DNA of 36,206 nt from Ardenticatenaceae bacterium (GCA_026989095.1 JALSKA010000259.1:1-36206); one strand, 5' to 3'. Shown: positions 25,564-33,510, counted from the stretch's first letter. Numbers and translations are program-made. Notes: a model not told the origin generated them from the letters alone.

Positions 25564-26311
25564 CGCCTCCTTCGTGATCCCCGCCCCCGCCGACGTGCCC
25601 GACGACGTGCGCTTCTACTACCGCCACGCGCGCCGCTCCCAAGAGCCGGTGGTCGAACTGGGCGCGGCCGGCGGGCGCTACTGTCTCGTCCTCGCCAGCC
25701 AGGAGATTCGCGTCATCGGCGTGGACGCCGACGCCGAGAAGATGGCCGCCCTGGAGAGCTTCGCCCGCGCCAGGGGCTATCCCCTCACCGCCGTCGGGGC
25801 GCCGTGGACGGAGTTCACGCCGGAACACCGGGTGGGCATGATCTACGTGCCCGCATCCCGGTTCACCGCCCTGCTGACGTTCGAGGAGCAGATGGCCTTC
25901 CTGCGCCGCGTGCGCGGTCACCTGCACATCGGCGGCAAGCTGGCCTTCGACGTGCCCCTGCTCCGCCAAGAGGAGGTGGCCGACTCCCGGCCCGACACGC
26001 CGCGCCTCCGTGAGACTCGCCGGGACCCCACTACAGGCCGGCTCACCTACATTTGGGAGCGCCGCGAGTTGGATGTGGTCCGCCAAGTGGAGACCCTGCA
26101 CCACATTCACGAGGAGGTGGACGCCGCCGGCCACACCCTTTCCCGCCGGCACGTGACCCGCCGGCGGGCTTTCTTCTGGCCCCACCAAGTGCGCGCCATG
26201 CTTGAGGCGGCCGGTTACTACATCGAAGCCGTCTTCGGCGGCTTCAACGATGAGCCGCTCACATCGGAAAGCCGCGTGCAAGTCTGGGTTGCCCGACGGC
26301 CCCTTGATTGA
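25553..26311 (+). CDS. class I SAM-dependent methyltransferase-like protein
   Basis: A 252-residue protein with a Rossmann-type SAM-binding start: VVELGAAGGRYC at about 33-44 (motif I) and IGVDADAEKM at 55-64 (acidic residue after strand 2), and a later RVRGHLHIGGKLAFDV that fits the motif III region of this fold. The substrate is unknown. AGGAG stands 9 bases before ATG 25553; the coding regions of uvrC and this gene overlap by 11 bp, so it is likely translated with uvrC. A hairpin GCCCCTT/AAGGGGC spans its stop codon but lacks a U-run. Confidence 0.78.
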   Translation: MSADASFVIPAPADVPDDVRFYYRHARRSQEPVVELGAAGGRYCLVLASQEIRVIGVDADAEKMAALESFARARGYPLTAVGAPWTEFTPEHRVGMIYVPASRFTALLTFEEQMAFLRRVRGHLHIGGKLAFDVPLLRQEEVADSRPDTPRLRETRRDPTTGRLTYIWERRELDVVRQVETLHHIHEEVDAAGHTLSRRHVTRRRAFFWPHQVRAMLEAAGYYIEAVFGGFNDEPLTSESRVQVWVARRPLD

Positions 26312-26335
26312 AGGGGCACGTGTTCCCACAACTGG

Positions 26336-26364
26336 TTGACAAAGGAAAGGCTCTCTGCTTTACT
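26336..26364 (+). promoter_or_regulatory. promoter of the acyl-CoA synthetase gene
   Basis: Perfect -35 TTGACA (26336-26341), 17 bp, -10 TTTACT (26359-26364). About 75 bases from expected start of transcription to the ATG at 26447. Confidence 0.6.
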
Positions 26365-26446
26365 TCACGCACCCTGAAGTGCCCACAGTGCAGCGGAACC
26401 ACAGGTGATGCCAACCTTTCACACAACCTTCACAAAGGAGTGAGCC

Positions 26447-28081
26447 ATGCGCGGACTGATAATGGACTTTCCCCTCACCCTCAAACACATCTTGAACCAC
26501 AACGAACGCCTCTACGGCAAGAAGGAAGTCGTCAGTCGCACAGAGGCCGGCGTCCACCGGTACACCTACGCCGACTTCCAGCGCCGCGTCCGCAAGTTGG
26601 CCAACGTGTTGCAGCGGCTGGGCGTCAAGAAGGGCGACCGGGTGGCCACCTTCGCCTGGAACCACTACCAACACCTGGAGCTCTACTTCGCCGTGCCCTG
26701 CATCGGCGCCGTGCTCCACACGGTCAACATCCGCCTCTTCCCCGACCAGCTCGTCTACATCTTCAACCACGCCGAGGACAAGCTCGTCTTCGTGGACCCC
26801 TCCCTCATCCCCCTGTTGGAGCGCATTCAGGACCGCCTGGAACACGTGGAGCAGTACATCGTGCTGGGCAGCGGCCCCGTGCCCGAGACTTCCCTGAACC
26901 CCACTCTGGCCTACGAGGAGCTCATGGCCGACGCCTCCGACGAGTACGAGTTCCCCGACCTGGACGAGTGGGACGCCATGGGCCTCTGCTACACCTCGGG
27001 AACGACGGGCAACCCCAAGGGCGTGCTCTACACCCACCGGGCCATCTTCCTCCATTCCTTTGCTTCGGCCATGTCCAACACCCTCAACATCTCCGAGCGG
27101 GACGTGATCTTCCCGGTTGTCCCCATGTTCCACGCCAACGCTTGGGGCCTGCCCTTCACGGCCGTGTTGGTGGGGGCCAAGCTCGTCTTCCCCGGCCCCT
27201 TCCTGAAGCCCCAGGACATGGCCCAGATGATCCAGGACGAGCGCGTGACCGTGGCCGCCGGCGTGCCCACCCTCTGGATCGGCCTCTACCACGCCCTGAA
27301 GAGCGCCTCCTACGACATCAGCTCTCTGCGCACCATGATCGTGGGCGGATCGGCCGCGCCCCGCGCCCTCATCGAGGGCTTCGAGAAGGACTTCGGCGTG
27401 CCCATTACCCACGCTTGGGGCATGACCGAGCTCAGCCCCCTTGGCACAGTGGCCAACCTCAAGTCGTACATGGAGGAGTGGCCCGAAGAAGAGCGCTACC
27501 GCGTGCGGGCCAAACAGGGGATGCCGGCCGCGGGCATCGAGCTGCGCATTGTGGACGACGAGGGGAACCCGCTCCCCTGGGACGGCAAGACCATGGGCGA
27601 AGTCCAGGTACGCGGGCCGTGGGTGGTCTCGGCCTACTACAACGACCCCGAGGCCAACGAGGGCGCCTTCACCCCGGACGGGTGGTTCCGCACGGGCGAC
27701 GTGGCCACCATGGACCCAGAGGGCTACATGGAAATCACCGACCGCACCAAGGACTTGATCAAGTCGGGCGGCGAGTGGATTTCGAGCGTCCAGTTGGAAA
27801 ACTTGCTGATGGCTCATCCCAAGGTCATGGAGGCCGCCGTCATCGCCGTCCACCACTCCAAGTGGCAGGAGCGCCCCCTGGCCGTTGTGGTGCCCGTGCC
27901 CGAGCACAAGGAGGAGATCACCAAGGAGGAGCTCATCGAATTCCTGCGCCCCCAAGTGGCCAGTTGGTGGCTGCCCGACGACATCGTCTTCGTGGACGAA
28001 CTGCCCAAGACCAGCGTGGGCAAGTTCGACAAGAAGGTGCTTCGGGACCAGTACCGCGAATACCGGTTGCCCACCGAATAA
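26447..28081 (+). CDS. long- or medium-chain fatty acid--CoA ligase (AMP-binding)
   Basis: ANL-superfamily enzyme that activates a carboxylic acid to an acyl-AMP and then to an acyl-CoA. The 544-residue protein has the P-loop-like motif YTSGTTGNPKGV at about 183-194, HAWGMTELSPLG in the middle, WFRTGDVATMDPEGYMEI before the hinge, and the catalytic lysine in KTSVGKFDKK near 521-530. The family members with ELSPLGT and the segment EEWPEEERYRVRAKQGMP are usually called fatty-acyl-CoA synthetases; chain length cannot be read from sequence. AAAGGAG lies 6 bases before ATG 26447. It has its own promoter and stands alone between uvrC and the TPR gene. Confidence 0.92.
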   Translation: MRGLIMDFPLTLKHILNHNERLYGKKEVVSRTEAGVHRYTYADFQRRVRKLANVLQRLGVKKGDRVATFAWNHYQHLELYFAVPCIGAVLHTVNIRLFPDQLVYIFNHAEDKLVFVDPSLIPLLERIQDRLEHVEQYIVLGSGPVPETSLNPTLAYEELMADASDEYEFPDLDEWDAMGLCYTSGTTGNPKGVLYTHRAIFLHSFASAMSNTLNISERDVIFPVVPMFHANAWGLPFTAVLVGAKLVFPGPFLKPQDMAQMIQDERVTVAAGVPTLWIGLYHALKSASYDISSLRTMIVGGSAAPRALIEGFEKDFGVPITHAWGMTELSPLGTVANLKSYMEEWPEEERYRVRAKQGMPAAGIELRIVDDEGNPLPWDGKTMGEVQVRGPWVVSAYYNDPEANEGAFTPDGWFRTGDVATMDPEGYMEITDRTKDLIKSGGEWISSVQLENLLMAHPKVMEAAVIAVHHSKWQERPLAVVVPVPEHKEEITKEELIEFLRPQVASWWLPDDIVFVDELPKTSVGKFDKKVLRDQYREYRLPTE

Positions 28082-28100
28082 GTGCCGGCCACATAAGGCT

Positions 28101-28128
28101 TTCGCAAACCCAAAAGATGGTGTATAAT
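28101..28128 (+). promoter_or_regulatory. promoter of the TPR protein gene
   Basis: Consensus -10 TATAAT at 28123-28128 with -35 TTCGCA at 28101-28106 (16-bp gap). It starts 20 bp after the acyl-CoA synthetase stop and gives a leader of about 185 bases. Confidence 0.7.
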
Positions 28129-28201
28129 GGAAAAAGACAACCGTCCATAACAGGGTGAAGGGATTGCCCGTGAACACCCATGTGGACACGAGCCGCCAAA
28201 C

Positions 28202-28277
28202 CGGGGCCCTTGGCCCCGCGCGGAACAGGAGTGACACGGCAGGGGAGCCCCAGGGCGCGCCGTGGCGGGGCTCCCCT
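28202..28277 (+). other. two strong hairpins in the leader of the TPR gene
   Basis: Hairpin 1: CGGGGCC-CTT-GGCCCCG (28202-28218). Hairpin 2: AGGGGAGCCCC (28241-28251) pairing perfectly with GGGGCTCCCCT (28267-28277) over a 15-base loop. The bases after hairpin 2 read CACCCCTTTATC, too poor in T for a classic intrinsic terminator. They could be an attenuator, an mRNA-stability element or part of a small RNA made from the TATAAT promoter. Confidence 0.6.
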
Positions 28278-28318
28278 CACCCCTTTATCACCGACTTTCG
28301 CTTGAAAGGAGTGGGAAG

Positions 28319-29452
28319 ATGACGAGCCTCGCGTCAGCCAGCCCTGAGTTCATTCGCGTCTTCCGCCAGGCGCTGGAAGCGTATGACAACGGTGACCTCG
28401 CCCGAGCTCACGAGCTCTTCGTCCAGGCCCAGGACATCGAACCGGACAACGTGTGGGCCCTTCTTTGGTGCGGCGCCACGGCCCCCACCCCCCAGGAGAC
28501 GATCAACTGGCTCGAACAGGCGCTGGCCATCGATCCCGGAAACGCACACGCTGAGGCTGGGCTGGCATGGGCTCGTGAACAGGCCGAGGCCCAGCCCGAG
28601 GAACAGGCCCGGCCGGCCGAGGAGGAGGCCGTCTCGCTCGAGGAATGGGCCGACGACGGCGGCGCGCCGGCAGCTCCCGAAGCCGTGGAAGAGGCCGCCG
28701 AAGGGGAACTCACCCTGGACATCGGCGAAGAGGCCGGCGAGGAGTGGCTTCTCGAAGAGACCCCCACCGACGAGGCCGAGCACGAAGCTCCCACCGCCAC
28801 GGCCGAGGAGGCGTGGGACGTGGACACGGGCCTGTTGGGCATAGACGAGGAGGACATTCCCGACTGGTTGCGCGGCGAGGAGGAGGCGCCCGCCGAGGCT
28901 GGCGAGGCCACCGCCGTGGCCGACACTGACTGGCTCCTCGAGGGGGAAGCCGAACCCGAAGCGCCGCCGGCCGAAGCGGAAGCCGAGGGGCTGCCCGACT
29001 GGCTCTCCGGCGAGGGGGAGGCGCCAGCACAGCCCCAAGAGGAGGTCACCCTGCCCACTGCCCCGCCCGAGGGCTCATTGCCTCCGCCCAACCAGGTCGT
29101 GGCCGCTTATCAGGCCGGCTTGGCCGCTTGGGAGGAGAACCGCTTGGACGAAGCTGCCCGCTACTTCGAGCAGACGGTGCGCCTTGACCCCAATCACGTG
29201 CAGGCCTACGATTACTTGGGGAGCGTCTACTTCCTGCTGGGCCAGAGCGACAAGGCCATCCAAGCGTACAAGCGGGCCCTCTCCATTGACCCCAACTACG
29301 CCGAGAGCTACTTCAACTTGGGCCTTGTCTACCAGGAGACAGGCGACCGGGACAACGCCATCGCCATGTTCGAGCAGTACCTGAAGCTGGACCCCGACAG
29401 CACCTTCGCCGAAAACGCGCGCATGTTCCTGGAGCAGCTCAAGGGCGGGTGA
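28319..29452 (+). CDS. acidic TPR-repeat protein with PDWL motifs
   Basis: A 377-residue protein with a short TPR-like region at about 9-80, a long acidic, Ala/Glu/Pro-rich linker at about 85-255, and three TPR repeats at about 259-375 (ANRLDEAARYFEQTVRLDPN-like units; the last ends DNAIAMFEQYLKLDPD). The linker repeats a short motif: EDIPDWLRGEE (179-189), ADTDWLLEGE (201-210), GLPDWLSGEGE (224-234), and EEWLLEE (141-147). No signal peptide or membrane segment. AAAGGAG stands 7-8 bases before ATG 28319; an upstream ATG (28262) lies inside hairpin 2 and is unlikely. Likely a protein-protein scaffold; partner unknown. Confidence 0.85.
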   Translation: MTSLASASPEFIRVFRQALEAYDNGDLARAHELFVQAQDIEPDNVWALLWCGATAPTPQETINWLEQALAIDPGNAHAEAGLAWAREQAEAQPEEQARPAEEEAVSLEEWADDGGAPAAPEAVEEAAEGELTLDIGEEAGEEWLLEETPTDEAEHEAPTATAEEAWDVDTGLLGIDEEDIPDWLRGEEEAPAEAGEATAVADTDWLLEGEAEPEAPPAEAEAEGLPDWLSGEGEAPAQPQEEVTLPTAPPEGSLPPPNQVVAAYQAGLAAWEENRLDEAARYFEQTVRLDPNHVQAYDYLGSVYFLLGQSDKAIQAYKRALSIDPNYAESYFNLGLVYQETGDRDNAIAMFEQYLKLDPDSTFAENARMFLEQLKGG

Positions 29453-29466
29453 AAGGGGCAAGGGCC

Positions 29467-29502
29467 GCCGGCGCGGGCGGCACCTCACTCACCCGCGCCG
29501 GC
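29467..29502. terminator. hairpin between convergent genes
   Basis: Perfect 11-bp inverted repeat GCCGGCGCGGG / CCCGCGCCGGC with a 14-base loop, 14 bp after the TPR gene stop and 9 bp after the - strand ALDH stop. No true U-run on either side, so a bidirectional terminator is likely but not certain. Confidence 0.6.
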
Positions 29503-29511
29503 ACACGGGGT

Positions 29512-31083
29512 TCACGCGCGCCGTCCCCCGATGCTCTTCCCCTGGAGGAACCACAACAGGTAATCGGGGCCACCTGCCTTGCTGTCCGTGCCGCTCATGT
29601 TGAATCCCCCAAAGGGATGCACCCCCACCAGCGCGCCGGTACACTTCCGGTTGAAGTAGAGGTTGCCCACGTGGAACTCCTCGGCCGCGCGGTCGAGCCG
29701 TTCCCGATCCCGGCTGTAGACTGCGCCGGTGAGGCCGTACTCCGTCGAGTTGGCGATGCGCAGGGCATCGTCGAAGTCCTCCGCCCGAATGATGCTGAGC
29801 ACCGGGCCGAAGATCTCCTCCTGGGCGATACGGGCGTCCCAGGGCACGTCGGCGAAGATGGTGGGCTCGATGAAATATCCTCCCTCAATATCTAGCGCTC
29901 GGCCGCCCAGCACCAGGCGCCCCTCCTGGGTCCCGATCTCGATGTACGTGAGCACCTTGCGGAACTGCTCCTCGCTGACGAGGGGGCCCATCCAGTTGTC
30001 CGGGTTGGCCGGGTCGCCCACCGTGATGCGCTTGGCGCGCTCGATCACGCGCTCGACCATCTCATCGTACACTTCCTTGACGAAGATCGCCCGGGAGCCG
30101 GCCGAGCACTTCTGGCCCTGGTAGCCGAAGGCGCTCACCACCACCCCCTCGGTGGCCGCGTCCAAGTCGGCCGTCTCGTCCACGATCACGGCGTCCTTGC
30201 CCCCCATCTCCAAAATGGCCCGCTTGAGCCACTTCTGCCCCGGGTGGACCCTGGCCGCCCGCTCGTAAATGCGGCACCCTACCTCCTTGGAGCCCGTGAA
30301 GGAGATGAAGCGCGTCTTCGGGTGATCCACCATGGCCTCGCCGACCACCTCGCCGGGGCCGGTGAGGAAGTTGAGCACTCCGCGGGGCACGCCTGCCTCC
30401 CAGAGCAGGTGGGCCACGTGGTAGCCCACCACAGGCGACTGTTCGGCCGGCTTCAGCACGGCCGTGTTCCCGGTCACCAGGGCGGAGCTGGTCATGCCGG
30501 TGACAATGGCCACGGGGAAATTCCAGGGCGGAATGATGGCCCCCACGCCCAGAGGGATGTACCGGAAGGTGACCTCTTCCGAGGGAATCTGCGCCACGCT
30601 CTTGGGCGCTTCCTCCTCCAAGCGGAGCATGTGGCGGGCGTAATACTCCAAGAAATCGATGGCCTCGGCCGTGTCCGCGTCGGCCTCAACCCACGATTTG
30701 CCCACCTCGTAGACCATCCAGGCGGAAAACTCGTGCCGGCGGGCGCGCATGAGCTCGGCTGCCCGGAGCAAAATGGCCGCGCGCTCCTCGGCGGGCGTGC
30801 GCTGCCAGCGCTCGAAGGCCTCGTAGGCCACCTCCGTGGCCTTGGCCGCGTGCTCGGCCGTGCCGTTGGCCACAAAGCCGATCACCTCATCCGGACGGGC
30901 CGGGTTGACTGAGGGAAAGACATCGTCCAGCACGATCTCATCGTCGCCGATGACCAGGGGGTAGGTGCGGCCAAATTGCTCCCGCACGCGGCCGAGGGCG
31001 TCTTCAAAAGCCCGCCGGTTCTCGGGGTCTGTGAAGTCAGTGAGCGGCTCGTTGCGAAAGGGCGGCAGGTCCTGGTAACGCAT
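29512..31083 (-). CDS. 1-pyrroline-5-carboxylate dehydrogenase
   Basis: Aldehyde dehydrogenase that oxidises glutamate-semialdehyde (from proline or ornithine) to glutamate with NAD. The 523-residue protein has [15 protein letters not shown] (cofactor loop), the catalytic Glu in [12 protein letters not shown] near 292 and the catalytic Cys in [13 protein letters not shown] near 326. The long N-terminal part and the segment [21 protein letters not shown] are typical of the RocA group of P5C dehydrogenases. A perfect AAGGAGGTG stands before ATG 31083. No proline dehydrogenase is in the window. It could be called rocA/pruA. Confidence 0.93.
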   Translation of the reverse strand: MRYQDLPPFRNEPLTDFTDPENRRAFEDALGRVREQFGRTYPLVIGDDEIVLDDVFPSVNPARPDEVIGFVANGTAEHAAKATEVAYEAFERWQRTPAEERAAILLRAAELMRARRHEFSAWMVYEVGKSWVEADADTAEAIDFLEYYARHMLRLEEEAPKSVAQIPSEEVTFRYIPLGVGAIIPPWNFPVAIVTGMTSSALVTGNTAVLKPAEQSPVVGYHVAHLLWEAGVPRGVLNFLTGPGEVVGEAMVDHPKTRFISFTGSKEVGCRIYERAARVHPGQKWLKRAILEMGGKDAVIVDETADLDAATEGVVVSAFGYQGQKCSAGSRAIFVKEVYDEMVERVIERAKRITVGDPANPDNWMGPLVSEEQFRKVLTYIEIGTQEGRLVLGGRALDIEGGYFIEPTIFADVPWDARIAQEEIFGPVLSIIRAEDFDDALRIANSTEYGLTGAVYSRDRERLDRAAEEFHVGNLYFNRKCTGALVGVHPFGGFNMSGTDSKAGGPDYLLWFLQGKSIGGRRA

Positions 31084-31156
31084 CGAACACCTCCTTGTGA
31101 TCGCTTTCGCCTGATGCCGGGGGCTCCCCTTCACGACGGGGAGACCTTCTGCCGGA

Positions 31157-31184
31157 AGTGTACGGGGAAAGTCGAACGTGTCAA
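31157..31184 (-). promoter_or_regulatory. promoter of the P5C dehydrogenase gene
   Basis: On the - strand: perfect -35 TTGACA (31184-31179), 16 bp, -10 TACACT (31162-31157). The leader of about 70 bases holds a small hairpin, CTCCCC/GGGGAG (31124-31143). Confidence 0.6.
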
Positions 31185-31207
31185 AGCTCCTCCGCACCAG
31201 AGCTCCG

Positions 31208-31237
31208 TTCGCACCGTGTGCCCTTCTCGGGTACAAT
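31208..31237 (+). promoter_or_regulatory. possible promoter of the DUF58 gene
   Basis: -35 TTCGCA (31208-31213), 18 bp, -10 TACAAT (31232-31237). Transcription from here would run through the DnaA-box cluster before the gene. The -10 is good; the -35 resembles that of the TPR gene. Confidence 0.45.
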
Positions 31238-31279
31238 GGGCCACGGACGATGCTCTGGTTGTGTCGTTCCGGCCGGCAA

Positions 31280-31352
31280 TGTGGAAAAAACGGGGCATAG
31301 GTGTGGAAAAACTTGGCTAGCCCTGTGGAAAACACCACCGGGGTGTGGATAA
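31280..31352 (+). promoter_or_regulatory. cluster of four DnaA-box sequences
   Basis: TGTGGAAAA at 31280-31288, 31302-31310 and 31324-31332 and TGTGGATAA at 31344-31352, all on the + strand. TGTGGATAA is the reverse complement of the classic DnaA box TTATCCACA, and TGTGGAAAA of the TTTTCCACA variant. Start-to-start distances are 22, 22 and 20 bp, about two helical turns, so all face one side of the helix. The area is clearly richer in A/T than its surroundings. It could be part of a replication origin, a DnaA-binding control element for the DUF58 gene, or a DnaA-titration site. Confidence 0.75.
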
Positions 31353-31437
31353 TTTGAAGATGATGGGAGCAGTGGACATGACACGGCCACACACGCCGAT
31401 CGCCGGCTCCGGACACGGGGAAGAGGGTGACCATTCC

Positions 31438-32304
31438 ATGCTCTTCGACGAAATGTTTCTCAGGCGCCTCAGTCGTCTCACCCTGGTCACCCACCAGAAG
31501 CGGCCCGGGCGGTTCCAGGGAGAGCGCCGGAGCCCAAAGCGGGGCCAGTCGGTGGAATTCGCCGACTACCGCCCGTATGTGCCCGGCGACGACTTTCGTC
31601 AGATTGACTGGCACGTTTACGCGCGGCTGGAGCGCTTCTTCGTCAAGCTCTTCGTCGAAGAGGAGGATATCACTGTCCACTTGCTGGTGGACGCAAGCCG
31701 CTCGATGGCGTGGGGCACGCCATCGAAGTTGGACACTGCCGTTCGGCTGGCCGGTGCTGTGGGGTACATTGTGCTCAACGGGCTCGACCGGGTGACTGCC
31801 TATGCCTTTGGCAACGCCGGCCACCGCTGGCCGGCCCGCCGTGGCCGGCGCGCGGCCACGCCCCTCTTCACGTGGCTGCGCTCGCTCGCCCCATCGGGCA
31901 CGGCCACATTTGCCCACTCCATCAGGCACTACGCCTACACCGCCGGGCAGCCAGGCCCCCTGCTGCTCTTCAGTGACCTGCTGGTGGACGATTGGGACGA
32001 AGGCGTTCGCGCGCTCGTGGCCCGCCGTTTCGAGGTCACGCTGGTTCACATCCTGTCGCCCGAGGAGCTGGACCCACCGCTCCACGGCGATCTCCTCCTG
32101 CGGGACTGTGAGCGGGGCGAAGGGGTGGAAGTCACGATCGACGACGACGTGCTGGCGAGGTACCGCCGTCACCTGGAGGCGTGGCGGGCGGGCATCCGCC
32201 GCTGGTGTGCGGAGCGGGGAGTCCGGTACCTCTTCGTCTCATCGGACACCCCCGTCGAGGATGTCATCTTCACCGACATGGTGCGCCACGGGGTGTTGCG
32301 CTGA
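31438..32304 (+). CDS. DUF58 domain protein
   Basis: A 288-residue cytoplasmic protein with the DUF58 core at about 25-75 (GERRSPKRGQSVEFADYRPY, VPGDDFRQIDWHVYARLERF), followed by a von Willebrand A-like segment with DASRSM at 85-90. DUF58 proteins are usually next to a MoxR AAA+ ATPase and act in poorly known chaperone-like systems; here no MoxR or vWA partner is in the window. Start uncertain: ATG 31438 (AGAGGGTGA upstream) gives a product beginning MLFDEMFLRRL as in relatives; ATG 31378 and a GTG at 31345 (inside the last DnaA box) are alternatives giving about 20-31 extra residues. Confidence 0.87.
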   Translation: MLFDEMFLRRLSRLTLVTHQKRPGRFQGERRSPKRGQSVEFADYRPYVPGDDFRQIDWHVYARLERFFVKLFVEEEDITVHLLVDASRSMAWGTPSKLDTAVRLAGAVGYIVLNGLDRVTAYAFGNAGHRWPARRGRRAATPLFTWLRSLAPSGTATFAHSIRHYAYTAGQPGPLLLFSDLLVDDWDEGVRALVARRFEVTLVHILSPEELDPPLHGDLLLRDCERGEGVEVTIDDDVLARYRRHLEAWRAGIRRWCAERGVRYLFVSSDTPVEDVIFTDMVRHGVLR

Positions 32305-32312
32305 AAGCAAGA

Positions 32313-32354
32313 GCCGCCTTCCCGAAGGCCCGTGTTCTCCTCCGGGAAGGCGGC
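32313..32354. terminator. terminator hairpin between DUF58 gene and rplL
   Basis: Perfect 12-bp inverted repeat GCCGCCTTCCCG / CGGGAAGGCGGC with an 18-base loop between the convergent stops at 32304 (+) and 32373 (-). On the - strand it is followed by TCTTGCTTTC, moderately T-rich, so it probably ends the ribosomal protein transcript. Confidence 0.75.
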
Positions 32355-32372
32355 AGCGTGCCGAGAGGACGG

Positions 32373-32753
32373 TTACTTGATCTCCACCTTGGCGCCCACG
32401 CCCTCCAGCTTCTTCTTGATCTCCTCGGCCTCTTCCTTGGAGATGCCCTCTTTGAGCGTGGTGGGCACGTCTTCCACGGCCTGCTTGGCCTCGCGCAAGC
32501 CCAGGCCCGTGATCTCGCGCACGGCCTTGATGACCTGAATGCGGTTGTCACCGGCCGCCGTGAGGACCACGTCGAATTCGGTCTTCTCCTCGGCGGCCTC
32601 GGCCTCGCCGGCGGCCGCGCCGGGCACAGCCGCCACGGCCACGGCCGCAGCCGCGCTCACACCCCAGTGGTCCTGGAGCCGCTTGGCCAGCTCGGCCGCC
32701 TCGACGAGCGTCAGTTGATCGAGCTGCTGGATGATGGCGTCCAAATCGGCCAT
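32373..32753 (-). CDS. rplL: 50S ribosomal protein L7/L12
   Basis: Stalk protein of the large ribosomal subunit that recruits translation factors. The 126-residue protein has the N-terminal dimerisation helix region, an Ala-rich hinge (about 34-52) and the C-terminal domain ([20 protein letters not shown] to the GVGAKVEIK end). ATG 32753, 18 bp after the rplJ stop. Last gene of the rplJ-rplL unit, followed by a terminator hairpin. Confidence 0.97.
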   Translation of the reverse strand: MADLDAIIQQLDQLTLVEAAELAKRLQDHWGVSAAAAVAVAAVPGAAAGEAEAAEEKTEFDVVLTAAGDNRIQVIKAVREITGLGLREAKQAVEDVPTTLKEGISKEEAEEIKKKLEGVGAKVEIK

Positions 32754-32771
32754 GTCTCTATCCTCCTCTTC

Positions 32772-33311
32772 TCATGAAGTTTGTTCAGCCGTCTGTTCCG
32801 CACGGGCTTGCAGGGTCAACACCAAATCGCGGTGAGGTGCCTGCAAGAGGGAGACCAACTGTTGGGCCGGCCCCTGAATGGTGGCCACCAGGGTGGCCAG
32901 AATCTCCTCGCGGGAGGGCAGGGTGGCCAAGTGGTTGACGTCCTCCACGGAGAGCACTTGGTCGCCGAAGAGCCCTCCCTTGATTTGCAAGTTCTCGTTC
33001 TCGTCGGCGTACTTCTTGAGCACCTTGGCCGGCGCCACCGGGTCCTCGAAGGCGAAGAGCACCGCCGTGGGGCCGACCAAGATCTCCTCGGGGACGGGCT
33101 TCTCGGCCTGCTGAAGGGCCAGGCGGAGCAACGTGTTCTTGGCCACGGTCAAGCGGCTATCGGGAGCAGCCTCGCGCAGCCGGCGGCGCACTTCGTCCAT
33201 GTCGGCCACGGTAAGCCCCCGGTAGTCGGCGAAGATGACCGCCTGGGACTCGCGGAAGGAGCGCGTGTATTCGGCCACCAACTGTTCCTTCTTCGAGCGT
33301 GGGATGGGCAA
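32772..33311 (-). CDS. rplJ: 50S ribosomal protein L10
   Basis: Base of the ribosomal stalk; holds the L7/L12 dimers and, in many bacteria, represses its own synthesis by binding its mRNA leader. The 179-residue protein begins PIPRSKKEQLVAEYTRSF and has FADYRGLTVADMDEVRRRLR, VAKNTLLRLAL and GPTAVLFAFEDPVAPAKV, typical of L10; the C-terminal helix region that binds L12 is present. The TTG at 33311 is chosen as start because AGGAGGTG stands 8 bases before it; the GTG at 33320 is part of that ribosome binding site. Confidence 0.94.
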   Translation of the reverse strand: MPIPRSKKEQLVAEYTRSFRESQAVIFADYRGLTVADMDEVRRRLREAAPDSRLTVAKNTLLRLALQQAEKPVPEEILVGPTAVLFAFEDPVAPAKVLKKYADENENLQIKGGLFGDQVLSVEDVNHLATLPSREEILATLVATIQGPAQQLVSLLQAPHRDLVLTLQARAEQTAEQTS

Positions 33312-33340
33312 TGTGTTCACCTCCTTTCCGGTTCCTCGGA

Positions 33341-33383
33341 CAAACAAAAAGGCCTTTGGGCAGCACGCGCCGCCACAAAGGCC
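33341..33383 (-). terminator. intrinsic terminator (attenuator) before rplJ
   Basis: GGCCTTTG (33383-33376) pairs with CAAAGGCC (33358-33351) and is followed by TTTTTGTTTG on the - strand: a classic stem plus U-run 30 bases before the rplJ start. As part of the L10 leader it probably acts as a regulated attenuator. Confidence 0.85.
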
Positions 33384-33475
33384 ACGGGAAGATGCTCCCG
33401 TTCAACCTCTGCCTCGGCAGGCGCGTGCACACGCTTTCAGCCCCACAGGGACACCTGCTGTCTTCAGCATTCCCC
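33341..33475 (-). promoter_or_regulatory. L10 leader ahead of rplJ-rplL
   Basis: The - strand transcript contains AAGACAGCAGGTG (33464-33452) and CCTGCCGAGGCAG (33421-33409), the conserved internal-loop sequences of the L10 leader (Rfam-type), and then an intrinsic terminator. Known role: L10 (with L12) binds the leader and favours termination before rplJ. The match was judged by eye. Confidence 0.8.
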
Positions 33476-33489
33476 TATTTGATTGGAGA

Positions 33490-33505
33490 GCCCCCACTAG
33501 GGGGC
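33490..33505. repeat. hairpin right after rplA
   Basis: GCCCCC-ACTA-GGGGGC, 6-bp stem with a 4-base loop, 5 bp beyond the rplA stop. No U-run follows, so it may be a processing or RNA-stability element between rplA and the L10 leader. Confidence 0.45.
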
Positions 33506-33510
33506 AAGGT

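Noticed and set aside
26299-26317. Hairpin GCCCCTT/AAGGGGC as a terminator after the methyltransferase gene
   Set aside because: It spans the stop codon and has no U-run after it.
31345-31437. GTG 31345 as the start of the DUF58 protein
   Set aside because: It lies within the last DnaA box, lacks a ribosome binding site, and the added residues do not resemble the family.
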